Notes: generated from the sequence alone by a model not told the origin. A stretch of DNA of 64,000 nucleotides from Actinomadura coerulea (GCF_014208105.1 NZ_JACHMQ010000001.1:2294001-2358000), one strand, 5' to 3'. Shown: positions 36,613 to 47,932, counted from the stretch's first letter. Numbers and translations: made by a program.

Positions 36613-37614
36613 TCAGCCGAGCGTCGCCACCATGACCGCCTTGATCGTGTGCATCCTGTTCTCGGCCTCGTCGAAGACGATCGACGACTCGGACTCGAAC
36701 ACCTCGTCGGTGACCTCCAGTGCGTCCAGGCCGGTCCTGCGGTAGATCTCCTCCCCCACGGCGGTCCCCCGGTCATGGAAGGCCGGCAGGCAGTGCATGA
36801 ACCTGGCGGCGGGGTTGCCGGTCGCGCGCATGACCTCGGCGTTGACCTGGTAGGGCGTGAGCAGCGCGATCCGCTCGTCCCACACCTCGGCCGGCTCGCC
36901 CATCGACACCCACACGTCGGTGATGACGAAGTCGGCGCCGCGCACTCCGTCCGCGACGCCCTCGGTGAGGGTGATGGTCGCGCCCGTCCCGGCCGCGACC
37001 GCGCGGGACGGCCCGACCACTGTCTCCTCGTCGGGCCAGAGGGCGCGGGGGGCGACGATGCGGACGTCCATACCGAGCAGCGCCCCGGCCGCCACGTAGG
37101 AGTGCCCCATGTTGTTGCGCGCGTCGCCCAGGTACGCGTAGGCGACCTGGTGCAGCGGCCTGCCGCCGTGCTCGCGCATGGTGAGCATGTCGGCGAGCAT
37201 CTGCGTCGGGTGCCACTCGTCGGTCAGGCCGTTCCACACCGGGACGCCCGCGTGCGCGGCCAGTTCCTCGACGCGCCTCTGGCTGGCCCCCCGGTACTCG
37301 ATGCCGTCGTACATCCGCCCGAGGACGCGCGCCGTGTCCTTGATCGACTCCTTGTGGCCGATCTGCGTGCCGGCGGGGTCGAGGTAGGTGACGTGGGCGC
37401 CCTGGTCGTGCGCGGCGACCTCGAACGCGCAGCGGGTGCGGGTGGAGGTCTTCTCGAAGATGAGCGCGATGTTCCTGCCCGCCAGCGCCCGCGTCTCCGT
37501 CCCGGCGCGCTTGGCGGCCTTCAGCTCGGCCGCCAGGTCGATGAGGTGCGCGAACTCGTCCGGCGTGAAGTCGAGCTCCCTGAGCAGGCTGCGCCCGCGC
37601 AGACCGGCCGCCAT
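36613..37614 (-). CDS. arcB: Ornithine carbamoyltransferase, catabolic (ArcB)
   Basis: This 333-aa transferase would run in the citrulline-to-ornithine direction here. The carbamoyl-phosphate loop is [12 protein letters not shown], followed by HPTQMLAD, the ornithine loop VWVSMGE and the catalytic cysteine in MHCLPAFHD. Length is that of OTCases. Assignment as catabolic rests on the neighbours arcA and arcC, since sequence alone does not separate it from biosynthetic ArgF. Its ATG overlaps the arcA stop by 1 nt. Confidence 0.93.
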   Translation of the reverse strand: MAAGLRGRSLLRELDFTPDEFAHLIDLAAELKAAKRAGTETRALAGRNIALIFEKTSTRTRCAFEVAAHDQGAHVTYLDPAGTQIGHKESIKDTARVLGRMYDGIEYRGASQRRVEELAAHAGVPVWNGLTDEWHPTQMLADMLTMREHGGRPLHQVAYAYLGDARNNMGHSYVAAGALLGMDVRIVAPRALWPDEETVVGPSRAVAAGTGATITLTEGVADGVRGADFVITDVWVSMGEPAEVWDERIALLTPYQVNAEVMRATGNPAARFMHCLPAFHDRGTAVGEEIYRRTGLDALEVTDEVFESESSIVFDEAENRMHTIKAVMVATLG

Positions 37615-38855
37615 CAGGCGTCCCGGACGAGCGGGCAGCTCATGCAGCGCGGGCCCCCGCGGCCCCGGCCGAGCTCGCTTCCCCGGATCGTGATGACCTC
37701 GATTTCGTTGCGGGCGAGATGGTTGTTGCTCGTGGCGTTGCGCTCGTAGGCGATCACCACGCCGGGCGCGACGGCCAGGACGTTCGCGCCGTCGTCCCAC
37801 TGCTCGCGCTCGGCGGCGAACACGTCCTGGGTCGGGGTGAGGACCTTGATGTCGTCCAGCCCGAGCGCGGCGGCGACGGCCCGGTGCATGTCCTCCGCCG
37901 GATGGTCGGTGATCTTGAGTTCCTTCTCGTTGTCGCCGGGCTCCACGGTGTGGGACGGCAGCATGCCCATCCCCCCGTACTCGGTGAACACCCCGCGGTC
38001 GACCATCGTCATGACCGTGTCCAGGTGCATGAACGCCCGCTTGCGCGGCATCCGCAGGGCGACGATCCGATCGCAGGACCCCGCGGCGAACAGCGACTGG
38101 GCCAGCATCTCCACGGCCTGCGGCTGCGTGCGCTCGCTCATCCCCACCAGCACCGCGCCGTTGCCGAGGACCAGCACGTCGCCGCCCTCCAGCGTCGCCG
38201 GCGCCATGGCGGTGCCGCGGTTCCACACGTGGTACCCGCCCTCGGCGGGCCGGTCGTACCCGGCGGCGAACAGCGGGTGCCAGCGGTAGATCGCCTCCAT
38301 GTTCACCGTCTCGCGCATCCGGGCCTTCATACGCATCGTGTTGATCGACACGCCGTCGTAGATCCAGCAGGACGTGTCGCGGGTGAACAGGTGGTTGGGC
38401 AGCGGCGGCAGGACGAACCCGTCCATGCCGATGGAGTGGAACGCGATGGACGCCGGCTCCGGCATCCGCTCCAGCATCTCCCGCTTGGTGATGCCCCCGA
38501 TCAGGAACGCGGCCAGCTCCACCACGTCCATGGCGTCGAAGCAGTTGCGGATGGCGTCGGTGGCCAGCGGGCCGAACCAGTGCGGGTCCACCACCCTGTC
38601 GAGGATGTGCCGGCGCGCCTCGGGGATCGTGACTGTCTCGCCCAGCAGGTCGATCAGCAGGTGCGTGCGCACCCCCTGGGCGCGCAGGACGTCCTCGAAC
38701 TCCTCGTGCTCCTCCACCGCCCGCCGGACCCACAGGACGTCGTCGAACAGCAGCCCGGCGGCGTTGGAGGGGGTGAGCCGCTTCAGCGACAGCTCGGGCC
38801 GGTGCAGCAGTACCTCGCGGAGCCGTCCGACCTCCGAATCGACGTGGAACGCCAT
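37614..38855 (-). CDS. arcA: Arginine deiminase
   Basis: This enzyme hydrolyses arginine to citrulline and ammonia. The 413-aa protein has the guanidino-modifying fold motifs [48 protein letters not shown] (active-site His and Asp) and the catalytic Cys404 in [16 protein letters not shown] 38855 has GGGGAGG 5 nt upstream; longer frames are not family-like. It leads a five-gene operon. I see no clear ARG box in the 172-nt upstream region, which it shares with the divergent ABC transporter genes. Confidence 0.95.
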   Translation of the reverse strand: MAFHVDSEVGRLREVLLHRPELSLKRLTPSNAAGLLFDDVLWVRRAVEEHEEFEDVLRAQGVRTHLLIDLLGETVTIPEARRHILDRVVDPHWFGPLATDAIRNCFDAMDVVELAAFLIGGITKREMLERMPEPASIAFHSIGMDGFVLPPLPNHLFTRDTSCWIYDGVSINTMRMKARMRETVNMEAIYRWHPLFAAGYDRPAEGGYHVWNRGTAMAPATLEGGDVLVLGNGAVLVGMSERTQPQAVEMLAQSLFAAGSCDRIVALRMPRKRAFMHLDTVMTMVDRGVFTEYGGMGMLPSHTVEPGDNEKELKITDHPAEDMHRAVAAALGLDDIKVLTPTQDVFAAEREQWDDGANVLAVAPGVVIAYERNATSNNHLARNEIEVITIRGSELGRGRGGPRCMSCPLVRDA

Positions 38856-39014
38856 CCCCACCTCCCCGGAGCCCGGCCGCGGCGCCGCACTCCCCCAGAT
38901 CGCGGATTCCCCGGGGCACGGCCGCGAAACTAGATCGACTTCCACCGGCCGGCCTGACCGCGGGTTCTCGCGCGGGCGGCCGGGACCGGGCGCGGAGCTG
39001 TCGCGGCCCGGACC

Positions 39015-39020
39015 TAAACT
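39015..39020 (+). promoter_or_regulatory. TAAACT -10 element, leaderless start of the ABC operon
   Basis: TAAACT ends 7 nt before the ATG at 39028, so transcription should begin at or next to the start codon. No ribosome binding site is present, consistent with a leaderless mRNA. No good -35 is seen. Confidence 0.5.
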
Positions 39021-39027
39021 CGTCACC

Positions 39028-39950
<923 letters not shown>

Positions 39951-39954
<4 letters not shown>

Positions 39955-40721
39955 CCACCCCGCTGGACCTAGCCCCCGCGCCGGGCGCCGCGCCCTTGCC
40001 GCGGATGATCCTCTCCCAGGCCGGCTACGAGTTCCGCGCCGTGCTGCGCAACGGTGAGCAGCTGCTGCTCACGCTGATCATCCCGGTGGTGCTGCTCGCG
40101 CTGTTCAGCGCCACGTCCCTGGTCGACCTCGGCGCGGGCCGCCGCGTCGACTTCCTCGCCCCCGGCATCCTCGCCCTCGCGGTGATGTCCACCGCGTTCA
40201 CCGGCCAGGCCATCGGCACCGGCTTCGAGCGGCGCTACGGCGTGCTCAAGCGGCTGGGCGCGACCCCCCTGCCGCGCGGCGGGCTCATCGCCGCCAAGAC
40301 GCTCAGCGTGGTCGCGGTGGAGGCCGTGCAGGCCGCCGCGGTCTGCGCGGTGGCGCTGGCCCTCGGCTGGCACCCGCACGGCGACCCCGCCTCGGTGATC
40401 GTCCTGCTGCTGCTCGGCACCGCCGCGTTCAGCGGGTTCGGGCTGCTCATGGCCGGGACGCTGCGCGCCGAGGCCACCCTCGCGGCCGCCAACCTCGTCT
40501 ACATCCTGCTCCTGGCCCTGGGCGGCGTCGTCTTCCCGCTGGACCGGTTCCCCGCGGGGGTGCGGTCCGCCCTGGAGCTGCTGCCGATCTCGGCGCTCTC
40601 CGACGGGCTGCGCCAGGTCCTCCAGCACGGCGCGGCGTTCCCCGGCAGGCCGCTGGCGGTCCTCGCCGTGTGGGCCGCCGCGGGCCTCGTCCTCGCCGCA
40701 CGCTTCTTCAAGTGGGAGTAG
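39951..40721 (+). CDS. ABC-2 type transporter permease
   Basis: This 256-aa membrane protein has six hydrophobic helices and the ABC-2 pattern: an N-terminal amphipathic segment, [13 protein letters not shown], the [35 protein letters not shown] cytoplasmic loop, and [15 protein letters not shown] before the last helix. It forms the channel of the exporter encoded with the preceding ATPase. The substrate is unknown. A role linked to heme or copper enzyme maturation is only suggested by the nearby ctaA/ctaB. Confidence 0.9.
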
Positions 40722-40724
40722 AGC

Positions 40725-41684
40725 ATGGCCCTGTCCGAGGCACCCGGCTCGTTCGGCGGCGCGTCCGGCCCCGCCCGGCCCTCCCGGGCGCGGGCGCGGT
40801 CATCGCGGACCCTGTCGCTCGGGTCGGTGCCGCCGCCCGCGCTGATCCTGCTCGGCATCGTTTCCCTGCAGGTCGGGGCGGGCCTCGCCAAGCACCTGTT
40901 CGACCGGCTGCCGCCGAGCGCCGTGGTCACGATGCGGCTGCTGACCTCGGCGATCGTGCTGGGCTTCCTGGCCCGCAAGGCGCTGCGGACCGTCCTGCGC
41001 GACCACTCGCGCTCCAGCCTCGCGATCGCCGCGGGCTTCGGGCTGGCGCTGGCGCTGATGAACTTCTCGATCTACCAGTCGTTCTCGCGGATCCCGCTGG
41101 GCGTCGCGGTGACGATCGAGTTCCTCGGGCCGCTGCTGGTCTCGATCGCCGCCTCCCGGCGCCCCCGCGACGTGCTGTGGGTCGTGCTGGCGGGGGCCGG
41201 CGTCGTCCTGCTGGCCAGGGGCGGCAACGGCGCCCTCGACCCGGTCGGCATCGCGTTCGCGCTGCTGGCGGGGGTGTGCTGGGCGGGCTACATCCTGCTC
41301 ACCGCCGCGACCGGTAAGCGGTTCCCCGGCTCCACCGGCCTGGCGCTCGCCAGCGTCGTCGGGACCGTCGCCATCCTTCCGCTCGGCGTCGCGTCCGCGG
41401 GCACCGCCCTGCTGGACCCGCGGCTGCTGCTGATCGGCCTCGGAGTGGGCCTGCTGTCGTCGGTGATCCCGTACTCGCTCGAACTGGAGGCGCTGCGGCG
41501 GATGCCCGCCCGCGTCTTCGGGATCCTCATGAGCCTGGAGCCCGCCGTGGCGGCGCTCGTCGGGACGGCGCTGCTCGGCGAGATCCTCACGGCGCGCCAG
41601 TGGGCCGCGATCTGCTGCGTCATCGTCGCCTGCGCGGGCGCGACCCGCGGCCAGAAGGAGCCGCCCGAGGCCCCCGAGGCCTGA
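40725..41684 (+). CDS. EamA/RhtA-type 10-TM exporter
   Basis: This 319-aa protein of the drug/metabolite transporter superfamily has ten helices in two EamA repeats. Residues 1-35 are a Pro/Ser/Arg-rich cytoplasmic tail. [14 protein letters not shown] and [17 protein letters not shown] are the repeat-end signatures seen in RhtA-like homoserine/threonine exporters. The ATG lies 3 nt after the permease stop with GTGGGAG as ribosome site, so it is co-transcribed. Confidence 0.88.
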   Translation: MALSEAPGSFGGASGPARPSRARARSSRTLSLGSVPPPALILLGIVSLQVGAGLAKHLFDRLPPSAVVTMRLLTSAIVLGFLARKALRTVLRDHSRSSLAIAAGFGLALALMNFSIYQSFSRIPLGVAVTIEFLGPLLVSIAASRRPRDVLWVVLAGAGVVLLARGGNGALDPVGIAFALLAGVCWAGYILLTAATGKRFPGSTGLALASVVGTVAILPLGVASAGTALLDPRLLLIGLGVGLLSSVIPYSLELEALRRMPARVFGILMSLEPAVAALVGTALLGEILTARQWAAICCVIVACAGATRGQKEPPEAPEA

Positions 41685-41754
41685 ACGGTGGCGGCCCGTG
41701 TGGCAGCGTGGAAGGATCGGGACGTCGCGATCATCAAGCCGGAGAGGAGCCGCC

Positions 41755-42591
41755 GTGATCGGCCGGAGCGAGGACCAGGGGATTCCGCCCGAGTTCTTCG
41801 AGGCGGGGTCGGCGTCGTTCGTCGACTTCCTGCGCCTGCACTCCCCTGAGCTGCTGCCCGTCAACCGGGTGCCCGAGGGGGACGCGCCCGAGCTGCCGCA
41901 CGGGACGACGGTCCTGGCGCTGACGTTCCCCGGCGGCGTGATGATGGCCGGCGACCGGCGCGCCACCCAGGGCCACCGCATCGCCTACCGCGAGCTCGCC
42001 AAGGTGCAGCGCGCCGACGAGTACTCCGCCGTCGCCTTCGCGGGAACGGTCGGGCTGGCGCTGGAGATGGTCCGGCTGTTCCAGGTGGAGCTGGAGCACT
42101 ACGAGAAGATGGAGACCGTCCCGCTGTCGCTGCCGGGCAAGGCCCGACGCCTCGGCGCCGTGATCCAGGCCAACCTCGCGCAGGCCCTGCAGGGCCTCGC
42201 GGTCGTCCCGCTGTTCGCGGGCCTCGACCCCGAATCCGGCGAGGGGCGGATCTTCACCTACGACATCACCGGCGCCCCGCAGGAGGCCCGCGGCTTCCAC
42301 GCGGACGGCTCCGGCTCCCCGTACGCGGCCGGCGCGCTGAAGAAGCTCTACCGGGACGACCTGTCCCTGGAGGACGCCGCCACCGCGTGCGTCCAGGCCC
42401 TCTACGACGCGGCCGACGACGACACCGCCACCGGCGGCCCCGACCCGGCGCGGCGCATCTACCCGACGATCGCGGTCGTCACCGCCGACGGCTACCGGAG
42501 GCTGCCCGACGAGCAGGTGGCGGCGATCTCCGAGGAGGTCGTGCGCGGCCGGACCGAGCGTCCCGGCGGGCCCGTCGCGCCCCTGCGCTGA
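41755..42591 (+). CDS. prcB: 20S proteasome beta subunit, stand-alone copy
   Basis: This 278-aa precursor has a 50-residue propeptide ending at HG followed by the catalytic Thr51 (mature Thr1) in [11 protein letters not shown]. Asp67 (mature Asp17) in AGDRRAT and Lys83 (mature Lys33) complete the active site at the expected spacing. [50 protein letters not shown] and [14 protein letters not shown] are PrcB hallmarks. So it should be an active protease subunit. No prcA, pup, dop, mpa or pafA gene is in the window, unlike the usual operon. GTG 41755 follows GGAGAGGAG. Confidence 0.9.
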   Translation: MIGRSEDQGIPPEFFEAGSASFVDFLRLHSPELLPVNRVPEGDAPELPHGTTVLALTFPGGVMMAGDRRATQGHRIAYRELAKVQRADEYSAVAFAGTVGLALEMVRLFQVELEHYEKMETVPLSLPGKARRLGAVIQANLAQALQGLAVVPLFAGLDPESGEGRIFTYDITGAPQEARGFHADGSGSPYAAGALKKLYRDDLSLEDAATACVQALYDAADDDTATGGPDPARRIYPTIAVVTADGYRRLPDEQVAAISEEVVRGRTERPGGPVAPLR

Positions 42592-42618
42592 GCGCCCGAA
42601 ACCGTCGTACCCGGCTTC

Positions 42619-42624
42619 TAGACT
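42619..42624 (+). promoter_or_regulatory. TAGACT -10 element, leaderless start of polX
   Basis: TAGACT ends 6 nt before the ATG at 42631, with no ribosome site between. This is the same layout as at 39015, and implies that polX has its own promoter although it lies only 39 nt after prcB. Confidence 0.45.
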
Positions 42625-42630
42625 CACCCC

Positions 42631-44349
42631 ATGGCACGGGCGAACGACGAGGCTGCGGCACTCATCCAGGAACTGGCCGACCTGCTGGCCATCACGGGCG
42701 GCGACGCGTTCAAGATCAGGGCGTACGAGAGGGCGGCGCGGGCGGTCGCGGGCCACCCGGGCGACATCGCCGGGCTCGGCCTGACCGGGCTGCGCGAGAT
42801 CCCGGGGGTGGGGGACGCGATCGCCAAGAAGCTCCTCGACTACAACACCACCGGCACGATCCGGCAGGTGGAGGAGCTGCGCACGCAGATCCCGGCCGGG
42901 GTCCGCGCCCTGACCGCCATCCCCACGCTCGGCCCGAAGAAGGCCCTCGCCGTCTACGAGGCGCTCGGCGTCTCCTCGGTCGACGAGCTGGCCGCCGCCG
43001 TCGATGAGGGCCGGCTCCGCGGGCTCAAGGGCTTCGGCGCCAAGACCGAGGAGAACATCCGCCACGGCATCGAGCTGATGCGCGGCGCCGGCGAGCGCGT
43101 CCTGGTCGACGCCGCGGCGGGCGTCGCCGACGAGGTCGTCGCCGCCCTGTCCGCGCTCCCCCAGGTGGAGCGCTGCGCCCACGCCGGCTCGCTGCGCCGG
43201 ATGCGCGAGACGATCGGCGACGTGGACGTGCTGGCGGCCTCCCGCGACCCGCGCCCGATCATGGAGGCGTTCACCGCGCTCCCGTTCGCCGCGGAGGTGG
43301 TCGCGGGCGGCGACAAGAAGACCTCGATCCGCACCGCCCAGGGGCTCCAGGTCGACCTGCGCGTCGTCCCGCCCGAGTCGTGGGGCGCCGCGCTCCAGTA
43401 CTTCACCGGCTCGCAGGCCCACAACATCCGCACCCGGGAGATCGCCGTGAAGGCGGGGCTCAGGCTCTCGGAGTACGGGCTGTTCGACGCCCGCACCGAC
43501 GAGCTGATCGTGTCCCGAACCGAGGAGGAGGTCTACGAGCGCCTCGGCCTGCCCTGGGTCCACCCCGCCCTCCGCGAGGACGCCGGCGAGATCGAGGCCG
43601 CGCTGAAGGACGAGCTGCCCCGCCTGGTGACCGTCGAGGACCTGCGCGGCGACCTGCACAGCCACACCGACCTGACCGACGGCGTCGCCTCCCTGGAGGA
43701 CATGGCCGCCGCCGCGCGGGACCGCGGCCTGGAGTACTACGCGATCACCGACCACGCGCCGAACCTGGTCATGCAGCGCATGACCGACGAGAAGATGCTC
43801 GCCCAGCGCGCGCGGATCGCCGAGCTGCGGGAGCGGTTCCCCGGCCTCACGCTGCTGCACGGCACCGAGCTCAACATCGACCCCGACGGCGGCGTCGACT
43901 GGGACGCCGACTTCCTGTCGGGCTTCGACGTCTGCGTCGCCTCCGTCCACTCCCACTTCACGCAGGACGAGGCGAGCATGACGCGGCGGCTCGTCCGCGC
44001 GTGCGAGAACCCCCACGTCCACGTGATCGGCCATCCCACCGCCCGCAGCATCGGCCGACGGGCGCCGGTGAACGCCGACTGGGACGAGGTGTTCCGCGCC
44101 GCCGCCCGCACCGGCACCGCGATGGAGATCGACTCCTTCCCCGACCGCCTCGACCTGCCCGCCGACCTGGTCCGGCGCGCGAAGCGGTTCGGCGTGAAGT
44201 TCGCCGTCGACACCGACGCCCACTCCGTCGGCCACCACCGCAACATCCGCTACGGCATCGGCACCGCCCAGCGGGGCTGGCTGACCCCCGACGACGTCAT
44301 CAACACCTGGCCGCTGGAGCGCCTCCGCGAGTTCCTGCGCAAGACCTGA
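42631..44349 (+). CDS. polX: Family X DNA polymerase with PHP domain
   Basis: This 572-aa bacterial PolX fills short gaps in DNA repair. It has an N-terminal helix-hairpin-helix region (about 1-130; two HhH at IPGVGDAIAKKLL and GLKGFGAKTEENI) and a nucleotidyltransferase domain with GSLRRMRETIGDVDVL (catalytic Asp-x-Asp) and VDLRVV (third Asp). The C-terminal PHP domain (about 335-570) has DLHSHTDLTDG, TDHAPN, HGTELNID, VASVHSHF, IGHPTAR and DTDAHS, a complete metal-ligand set for 3'-5' exonuclease or AP-endonuclease action. Converges on ctaA with a 3-nt gap. Confidence 0.94.
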   Translation: MARANDEAAALIQELADLLAITGGDAFKIRAYERAARAVAGHPGDIAGLGLTGLREIPGVGDAIAKKLLDYNTTGTIRQVEELRTQIPAGVRALTAIPTLGPKKALAVYEALGVSSVDELAAAVDEGRLRGLKGFGAKTEENIRHGIELMRGAGERVLVDAAAGVADEVVAALSALPQVERCAHAGSLRRMRETIGDVDVLAASRDPRPIMEAFTALPFAAEVVAGGDKKTSIRTAQGLQVDLRVVPPESWGAALQYFTGSQAHNIRTREIAVKAGLRLSEYGLFDARTDELIVSRTEEEVYERLGLPWVHPALREDAGEIEAALKDELPRLVTVEDLRGDLHSHTDLTDGVASLEDMAAAARDRGLEYYAITDHAPNLVMQRMTDEKMLAQRARIAELRERFPGLTLLHGTELNIDPDGGVDWDADFLSGFDVCVASVHSHFTQDEASMTRRLVRACENPHVHVIGHPTARSIGRRAPVNADWDEVFRAAARTGTAMEIDSFPDRLDLPADLVRRAKRFGVKFAVDTDAHSVGHHRNIRYGIGTAQRGWLTPDDVINTWPLERLREFLRKT

Positions 44350-44352
44350 GGG

Positions 44353-45351
44353 TCAGGCGGGCTGGGCCGCCTCGGCGGGCCGCGGGGCCGCCGGGGCCGG
44401 CTCCGCGGCGGCGGGGGCGTGGCCCCGGTCGCGCAGCGCGAAGAACAGGCGGAACGCCGCTAGCCACATCAGCACCGCGCCGAGCATGTGCAGCAGCACC
44501 AGCCCGGCGGGGACACCGAGGAAGTACTGGACGTAGCCGACGGCGCCCTGCAGCACGATCAGCACCGCCAGCTCGTGGGCGCGGCGGCGGGCGGCGGCGG
44601 GCGCCCCCGTGCGGTGCAGGACCACGATGGCCAGCACCGTCAGCGCGATCGTGAGCCATGCCAGCTCGCCGTGGATCCGGGCGACATCGGTGATGTCGAA
44701 GCCGTAGCGGCGCGACTCGGCGTCGCCCGCGTGCGGGCCGGTGCCGGTGACGACGGTGCCCGCGACGAGCACGGCGGCGCAGGAGACCAGCAGCGCGGCG
44801 GCGAGGCGGCGGGTCCAGGGCCCGGCGAGCGGCCGGGGCGGCGCGTCGCCCTCCCCCGCGCGGATCCACAGCGCGACGCAGAACACCAGCAGGGCCGGCG
44901 AGACCAGGAAGTGCAGCGAGACGGCCGCCGGGTGCAGCTTGGTCAGCACGACGATGCCGCCGATCACCGCCTGGGCGACCACGCTCATCGGCTGGGCCAG
45001 CGCCCACCACACCAGGCTCCGGCGGCGCGGCCGCAGCCGCAGCGCGGCGACGAACACCAGCACGCCCACGCCCAGCACCACGAAGGTGATCAGCCGGTTG
45101 CCGAACTCGATCGACATGTTGAGCACGTGGTGCTCGGGGTTGTGGGTCGGCACGAGGCTGTCGCCGGAGCAGCGCGGCCAGTCGGGGCAGCCGAGCCCGG
45201 ACTTGGTGACGCGGACGGCGCCGCCGCTGACGACGATCACCACGTTGCCGATGACGCCGATCAGCGCGAGCAGCCGCAGGGACGCGGGCGTCGGGCGCCA
45301 CACGGCGTTCCAGGTCCGGACCAGGGGGTTGGACGACTCTCGCTCTGCCAC
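44353..45351 (-). CDS. ctaA: Heme A synthase (CtaA/COX15)
   Basis: This 332-aa inner membrane enzyme oxidises the methyl group of heme O to give heme A for cytochrome aa3 oxidase. It has about eight helices in two four-helix halves. GGAVRVTKSGLGCPDWPRCSGD gives the external cysteine pair, and heme-ligand histidines lie in the following helices (SIEFGNRL, VSLHFLVS, RIHGELAW, LLHMLGA). The C-terminal 30 residues are a Pro/Ala-rich tail. GTG 45351 is the likely start. Confidence 0.93.
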   Translation of the reverse strand: MAERESSNPLVRTWNAVWRPTPASLRLLALIGVIGNVVIVVSGGAVRVTKSGLGCPDWPRCSGDSLVPTHNPEHHVLNMSIEFGNRLITFVVLGVGVLVFVAALRLRPRRRSLVWWALAQPMSVVAQAVIGGIVVLTKLHPAAVSLHFLVSPALLVFCVALWIRAGEGDAPPRPLAGPWTRRLAAALLVSCAAVLVAGTVVTGTGPHAGDAESRRYGFDITDVARIHGELAWLTIALTVLAIVVLHRTGAPAAARRRAHELAVLIVLQGAVGYVQYFLGVPAGLVLLHMLGAVLMWLAAFRLFFALRDRGHAPAAAEPAPAAPRPAEAAQPA

Positions 45352-45458
45352 GGCATCAATCGTATGGCCGGGTCCCCGTGGCCGTGACCCGGCCCCCGCC
45401 CGCGCCCGCCCCGCCCGCGCCCGCCCCGCTCTTGCCACGCTCCGGCCGCGCCCGCGGA

Positions 45459-46682
45459 TCAGGTGCCGTACGGGCCCGGCGGCCGCGGCGGCAGGAAGCC
45501 CGAGGGGCCCTGGTGCGCCCACGGCGGCCCGGACCGCAGCCCCGCGCCGGGACGCGGCGGGGTGCGCAGGAACGCCTGCCTGGCCAGCGACATCAGTTCG
45601 AGCAGCGAGTCGCGGCGGGTCACGAACCAGCGCTGGTCCGCGACGCCCCGGTCGGCGCGCTTGTGCAGCAGCGCCAGCTCCGTCGCGGCGAGCTGGTAGT
45701 CGACCATCGCGCGTGCGGCGGGGGCGCCGCCGACCGAGCGGGCCCAGCGGCGGGCGGCGCGGCGGGAGGGGATGGAGCGCAGCATCCGCACGTCCTGCGG
45801 CGTCACCAGGCCCGTCCCCCCGTACATCGGCAGGTAGGCCTCGATGCGGCGCACGGTGCCGCGCCGCTCGACGAACACGATGACGATCAGCGCGACCAGG
45901 ACGCAGAAGTCGAGCAGGTAGACGACGCCGAGACCGGCGAGCCCGAACGCGGCGGCGCCGTTCCAGAGCCCGTGCAGCACCATCGCGCCGAGCAGCCCGG
46001 CGAGCGGCGCGACGATCTGGCCGCGCCGGTGCGTGGCGGCGTAGGCGACGCCGAGACCGGTCATCGAGGTGAACAGCGGGTGGCTGAGCGGCGCGATGAG
46101 GCCGCGCAGGATGAACACCGCCTGGAGCTGCTGCGCGCCGCCGTCCTCGAACGCCCGCATGTAGTAGGTGATGTTCTCCATCATGGCGAAGCCGAGCCCG
46201 ACCATGGCGGCGTACATGATCCCGTCGGCGAACCCGTCGATCTCGTTGCGGCGGAACCACAGCATGCCGAACAGGACGGCGCCCTTGAGCGTCTCCTCGA
46301 TGATCGGCGCGCCGATGGCGGCGCTGACGAAGTGGCCCTCCGTCTCGCCGAAGATGGGCACGGTCACGTACAGCATCCCGGCGGTGTTGAGCACGAGGGC
46401 GCCCAGCACGGCGACCCCCGCGCCCCACATGAACGAGAAGGCCAGGGCGCGCGGCGGCTCGGGCTCCAGCCGGTCGAGGGTGAGGGACAGGGCGATCAGC
46501 ACGGGGATCGGCAGGATGGCGAGGAGCACCCCGACCCAGAAGCCGGCCCCGCCGAGCGCGGCGTCCGTGCCGAGCGCGACGACCGCGCACAGCCCGGACA
46601 CGGTCATGCCGAGGATCAGGCCTACCGGGGGCCGCCCGGGGACACGGCCTTCGAGCACCGCCTTGGGATCCATGCTCGCCAT
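45459..46682 (-). CDS. PrsW-family intramembrane metalloprotease
   Basis: This polytopic protein of about 407 aa belongs to the glutamic-type CPBP/PrsW superfamily. The motifs are IGAPIIEETLKG (EExxK), MMENITYY, LSHPLFTSMTGLG and LHGLWNG, which supply the predicted catalytic Glu and His residues inside the membrane. In Bacillus, PrsW cuts an anti-sigma factor; the target here is unknown. A cytoplasmic tail of about 140 residues follows. ATG 46682 has a TACGCT -10-like element 7 nt upstream, suggesting a leaderless message; a longer frame to 46709 is open. It separates ctaA from ctaB. Confidence 0.88.
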   Translation of the reverse strand: MASMDPKAVLEGRVPGRPPVGLILGMTVSGLCAVVALGTDAALGGAGFWVGVLLAILPIPVLIALSLTLDRLEPEPPRALAFSFMWGAGVAVLGALVLNTAGMLYVTVPIFGETEGHFVSAAIGAPIIEETLKGAVLFGMLWFRRNEIDGFADGIMYAAMVGLGFAMMENITYYMRAFEDGGAQQLQAVFILRGLIAPLSHPLFTSMTGLGVAYAATHRRGQIVAPLAGLLGAMVLHGLWNGAAAFGLAGLGVVYLLDFCVLVALIVIVFVERRGTVRRIEAYLPMYGGTGLVTPQDVRMLRSIPSRRAARRWARSVGGAPAARAMVDYQLAATELALLHKRADRGVADQRWFVTRRDSLLELMSLARQAFLRTPPRPGAGLRSGPPWAHQGPSGFLPPRPPGPYGT

Positions 46683-46726
46683 ACCGCGAAGCGTAACGGC
46701 AGGTCGCACCGATCGCTAAGGCGCCC

Positions 46727-46748
46727 GCGCTCCCGCGCGCGGGAGCGC
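46727..46748. terminator. Hairpin downstream of ctaB
   Basis: A perfect 22-nt palindrome of G/C with one central TCCC/GGGA pair lies 21 nt past the ctaB stop, between ctaB and the prsW-like gene, and probably ends the ctaB transcript. Confidence 0.6.
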
Positions 46749-46768
46749 GCCGGCCAGTGCGGCGCCGG

Positions 46769-47770
46769 TCAGTACAGGAGCGGGTCGACCGCCACGGCGG
46801 TGAACAGCAGCGCCAGGTAGACGTTCGACAGGTGGAAGAAGCGCATCGGCCGCAGGTGGACGCCGGTGACCCCGGCGCGCACGGCCTTCAGCAGCCGGTG
46901 CCCCTCGGCCAGGAAGACCAGGCCGAGCACCACGGCGACGGCGCCGTACACCGGGCCCATCCCGGCGACGGGCCACAGCAGCAGGGAGCAGGCGACGGTC
47001 GCGTAGGTGTACACGAGGCTCTCGACGATGACGCGGCGCTCGGACGCCACGACCGGCAGCATCGGGACCTTGGCGACGGCGTAGTCCTCGCGGTAGCGCA
47101 TCGCGAGCGTCCAGGTGTGCGGCGGCGTCCAGAGGAACACCACGCCGAACAGGACGAGCGGCGTCCACGCGACGCTCCCGGTGATGGCGGCCCAGCCGAT
47201 GAGGACGGGCATGCACCCGGCGATGCCGCCCCACACGACGTTCTGCGAGGTGCGCCGCTTGAGCAGGAGGGAGTAGACGAAGACGTAGAACAGGATCGCG
47301 AACAGCGAGCCGGCCGCGGCGACCGGGTTGACCGCGAGCAGGAACCCCACCGTGGACAGGACCGCGAGCGTCACTCCGAAGATCAGGGCGCGGGCCGGGG
47401 TCACCTGGTGGCGGGCCAGCGGCCGGCGCCGGGTGCGGCGCATCTTGGCGTCGATGTCGCGGTCGATGTAGCAGTTGATCGCGTTGGCGGCGCCGGCGGA
47501 CATCGTGCCGAACGCCAGCGTCAGCAGCACCGTGGACAGCGGCGGGACGCCCCGGTCCGCCAGGAACATCACCGGGATGGTCGTGATCAGGAGCAGCTCG
47601 ATCACGCGCGGCTTGGTCAGCGCCACATAGGCGCGCACGCTCGCGCCGGGCGTGCGCCTGGCGGCCCCCTCGGCGGGGGACGGCGCGAGCCCGGACGCGG
47701 GCGCCTCCGGCACCTGCTCGTCCAGGTCGATCCCGCGCTTGTTACTGAGCACCGTCACAATCGGGTCCAC
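46769..47770 (-). CDS. ctaB: Protoheme IX farnesyltransferase (heme O synthase)
   Basis: This 333-aa UbiA-type prenyltransferase attaches farnesyl to heme B, giving heme O, the substrate of CtaA. It has about eight helices, the KPRVIELLL motif, the first prenyl-diphosphate site [20 protein letters not shown] and the second site around [15 protein letters not shown]. The first 40 residues are a variable cytoplasmic tail. GTG 47770 is the longest start; internal GTG codons at residues 5 and 7 are possible. Confidence 0.94.
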   Translation of the reverse strand: MDPIVTVLSNKRGIDLDEQVPEAPASGLAPSPAEGAARRTPGASVRAYVALTKPRVIELLLITTIPVMFLADRGVPPLSTVLLTLAFGTMSAGAANAINCYIDRDIDAKMRRTRRRPLARHQVTPARALIFGVTLAVLSTVGFLLAVNPVAAAGSLFAILFYVFVYSLLLKRRTSQNVVWGGIAGCMPVLIGWAAITGSVAWTPLVLFGVVFLWTPPHTWTLAMRYREDYAVAKVPMLPVVASERRVIVESLVYTYATVACSLLLWPVAGMGPVYGAVAVVLGLVFLAEGHRLLKAVRAGVTGVHLRPMRFFHLSNVYLALLFTAVAVDPLLY

Positions 47771-47932
47771 GTCTGACTAGGGATGAGAAATCGGTACCAC
47801 CCTGGCGGTGCCCCGCGATCGGGCCGGCCTCGGCTGGGTGCGACTTCGGCTGGGTCGTCTTGCCGCGGCCGCTGGCGTCAGCCGCGCAATCACTGTAGTC
47901 CGCCCCCTCGGGGGTGCGCGCACCGGGTCGCC

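Noticed and set aside
33143..38855. arc operon as a mobile element
   Set aside because: No transposase, integrase, flanking repeats or composition shift is visible; only gene order suggests acquisition.
45400..45440. C/G-rich CCCGCCCGCGCC tract between the PrsW-like gene and ctaA as a regulatory repeat
   Set aside because: It is simple low-complexity GC sequence; only a weak 8-bp hairpin (45367-45393) is nearby.
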